A DNA stretch of 6,886 nucleotides from an uncultured Clostridia bacterium (GTDB lineage: Bacteria; Bacillota; Clostridia; Christensenellales; UBA1242), in the NCBI GenBank assembly GCA_946612575.1, contig CAMOEU010000037.1:1-6886 (forward strand), in the 5' to 3' direction. The translations under genes and the position numbers were made by a program. This document shows, one piece after another, positions 6,013-6,886 of this stretch; positions within the stretch are counted from its first letter, which is position 1, and every line of letters begins with the position of its first letter. Below the pieces are notes generated by a model, which was not told the origin of the DNA, ran no database searches, and saw only the letters and a program-made list of their open reading frames with translations.

Positions 6013-6886
6013 AAAAATATCATCATCAACAGAAACAGAGATTCTTTCGCCATCTTCCTTTCTGTGTTTGCAAATAGCATTAAACTTGCAATAGTCACAA
6101 GCTTTGCCGATTGGAGAAGGTTTGATATAACCGTCATTCATTTCGTCAATCGCTTGCTTTGAAACAGCATTTGCATATCTAAAATACTTTTCAAACTCAT
6201 CTACCATATTTCCATACTTAAACGGAAAATCACCTTCTTTTGGATTTTCTTTTGCAGTTATACCAAGAATATCACTCTTAAACCCTGCATCAAAACGAGA
6301 ATCCATATCATAAAGCACATCTTCTTCTTTTTTTGTGAAACCAAACAGTTTTGCCTTGCTGCTTCCGTTTGACTTATACTTTGTTTGACAATCAAAATAA
6401 TAAACCCCAGCACACTTTTTCCCAAGCGATTTTTTAAGACTGTCTGCATAAAGGAAAAGTTGCAATTTGTTGCCATAATAAAGGCTCTTTCTTATGCTGT
6501 CTTGCTGACCGGTTTTGTAGTCAATAACTCTATAAAAATCATTGCAAACATCAACTCTATCAACAAAGCCTTTCAAAGACTTTTCGTTGTAATATTTGTC
6601 AAAAATAGCTTTTTCAGTTTCAATTGGTTTAAATTTGCTGTATTTTTGCTCATAAACCACATTTTTTAGAATAATTTTACTCTCATTTTTCAAATATTTT
6701 CTAAATGATGTTTTTGTGTAATACTTTTCCTGATAGTGTTTTTTAAGCAAAACATCAAAATTTTCATCCAAAAATTTGTCAATATCTGCTTTTTCAACTT
6801 CATTTTTGTTTTGATTGACAAACAATTGCAATATTTCGTGCACAAAACTTCCAAAAACTCGTTTGTCAGGCTCAACACTTTCTTTT
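6010..6886 (-). CDS. addB: AddB, ATP-dependent helicase/nuclease subunit B, C-terminal part (5' end outside window)
   Basis: This is the last 291 codons of a gene that runs off the window edge. A GTG at 6843 could be mistaken for a start, but the frame stays open to 6886 and reads RVFGSFVHEILQLF across it, the conserved beginning of the AddB nuclease domain. The PD-(D/E)XK nuclease residues are visible: His at 6838-6840, GFVDRVD (second Asp at 6550-6552), IDYKTG (Asp 6520-6522, Lys 6514-6516) and a following LQLFLY. Near the end, CDYCKFNAIC (6070-6099) gives the Cys-x2-Cys-x5-Cys spacing of the AddB 4Fe-4S cluster; its fourth ligand lies before the nuclease domain and is therefore off-window. 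In the family, AddB pairs with AddA, carries an inactive helicase fold that recognises Chi, and its nuclease cuts one strand of the unwound duplex. The protein is usually about 1150 residues, so roughly a quarter is seen. The addA gene follows after 8 bases, which indicates one operon. No Trp codon occurs in the visible part. Confidence 0.93.
   Translation of the reverse strand, partial: KESVEPDKRVFGSFVHEILQLFVNQNKNEVEKADIDKFLDENFDVLLKKHYQEKYYTKTSFRKYLKNESKIILKNVVYEQKYSKFKPIETEKAIFDKYYNEKSLKGFVDRVDVCNDFYRVIDYKTGQQDSIRKSLYYGNKLQLFLYADSLKKSLGKKCAGVYYFDCQTKYKSNGSSKAKLFGFTKKEEDVLYDMDSRFDAGFKSDILGITAKENPKEGDFPFKYGNMVDEFEKYFRYANAVSKQAIDEMNDGYIKPSPIGKACDYCKFNAICKHRKEDGERISVSVDDDIF

Noticed and set aside
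6010..6843. A stand-alone 277-residue PD-(D/E)XK nuclease (Cas4-like: nuclease plus cysteine cluster)
   Set aside because: The frame is open beyond the GTG to the window edge, the nuclease signature begins upstream of it, and the position 8 bases before addA identifies it as the AddB C-terminus. No cas genes or repeats are near.

Overview
The window is AT-rich and entirely coding on the minus strand. It holds the 3' end of addB, a complete addA, and, after a terminator and a new promoter, one large gene for an unrecognised protein that looks membrane-anchored and DNA-binding. The addB-addA order, strong AGGAGG-type ribosome binding sites, low GC and Lys/Glu/Asn-rich proteins suggest a low-GC Bacillota-type bacterium (Clostridia or Bacilli-like). 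The three stop codons seen are TAA, TAA and TAG. The Trp codons I checked are TGG, so the standard genetic code fits. I cannot name the genus.

Reading in the direction of transcription (high to low coordinates): 6886-6010 is the C-terminal 291 residues of AddB, with its PD-(D/E)XK nuclease and three of the four iron-sulfur cysteines. It is open to the window edge. After 8 bases, addA (6001-2708) encodes a 1097-residue UvrD-type helicase plus nuclease with all helicase motifs and the nuclease residues intact. AddB and AddA together form the AddAB helicase-nuclease, which resects double-strand breaks for RecA-dependent recombination. A hairpin terminator with a U-tract (2687-2642) ends this operon.

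A TGn-TATACT extended -10 promoter (about 2580-2608) and a perfect AGGAGG site then serve a single gene at 2553-34. Its 839-residue product has three predicted membrane helices, a long coiled coil, five heptad-spaced Tyr-Asp-x-Asp-Gly repeats, an acidic linker, seven AT-hook (GRP) motifs and a final coiled coil. A hairpin terminator directly follows its stop codon. The predicted topology puts the AT-hooks in the cytoplasm, so the protein could tether AT-rich chromosomal DNA to the membrane. That role is inference. This gene is the part of the window most likely to be undescribed.

No RNA genes, mobile elements or CRISPR arrays were seen. The only intergenic stretch of note is 2554-2707, which holds the addA terminator and the promoter described above.
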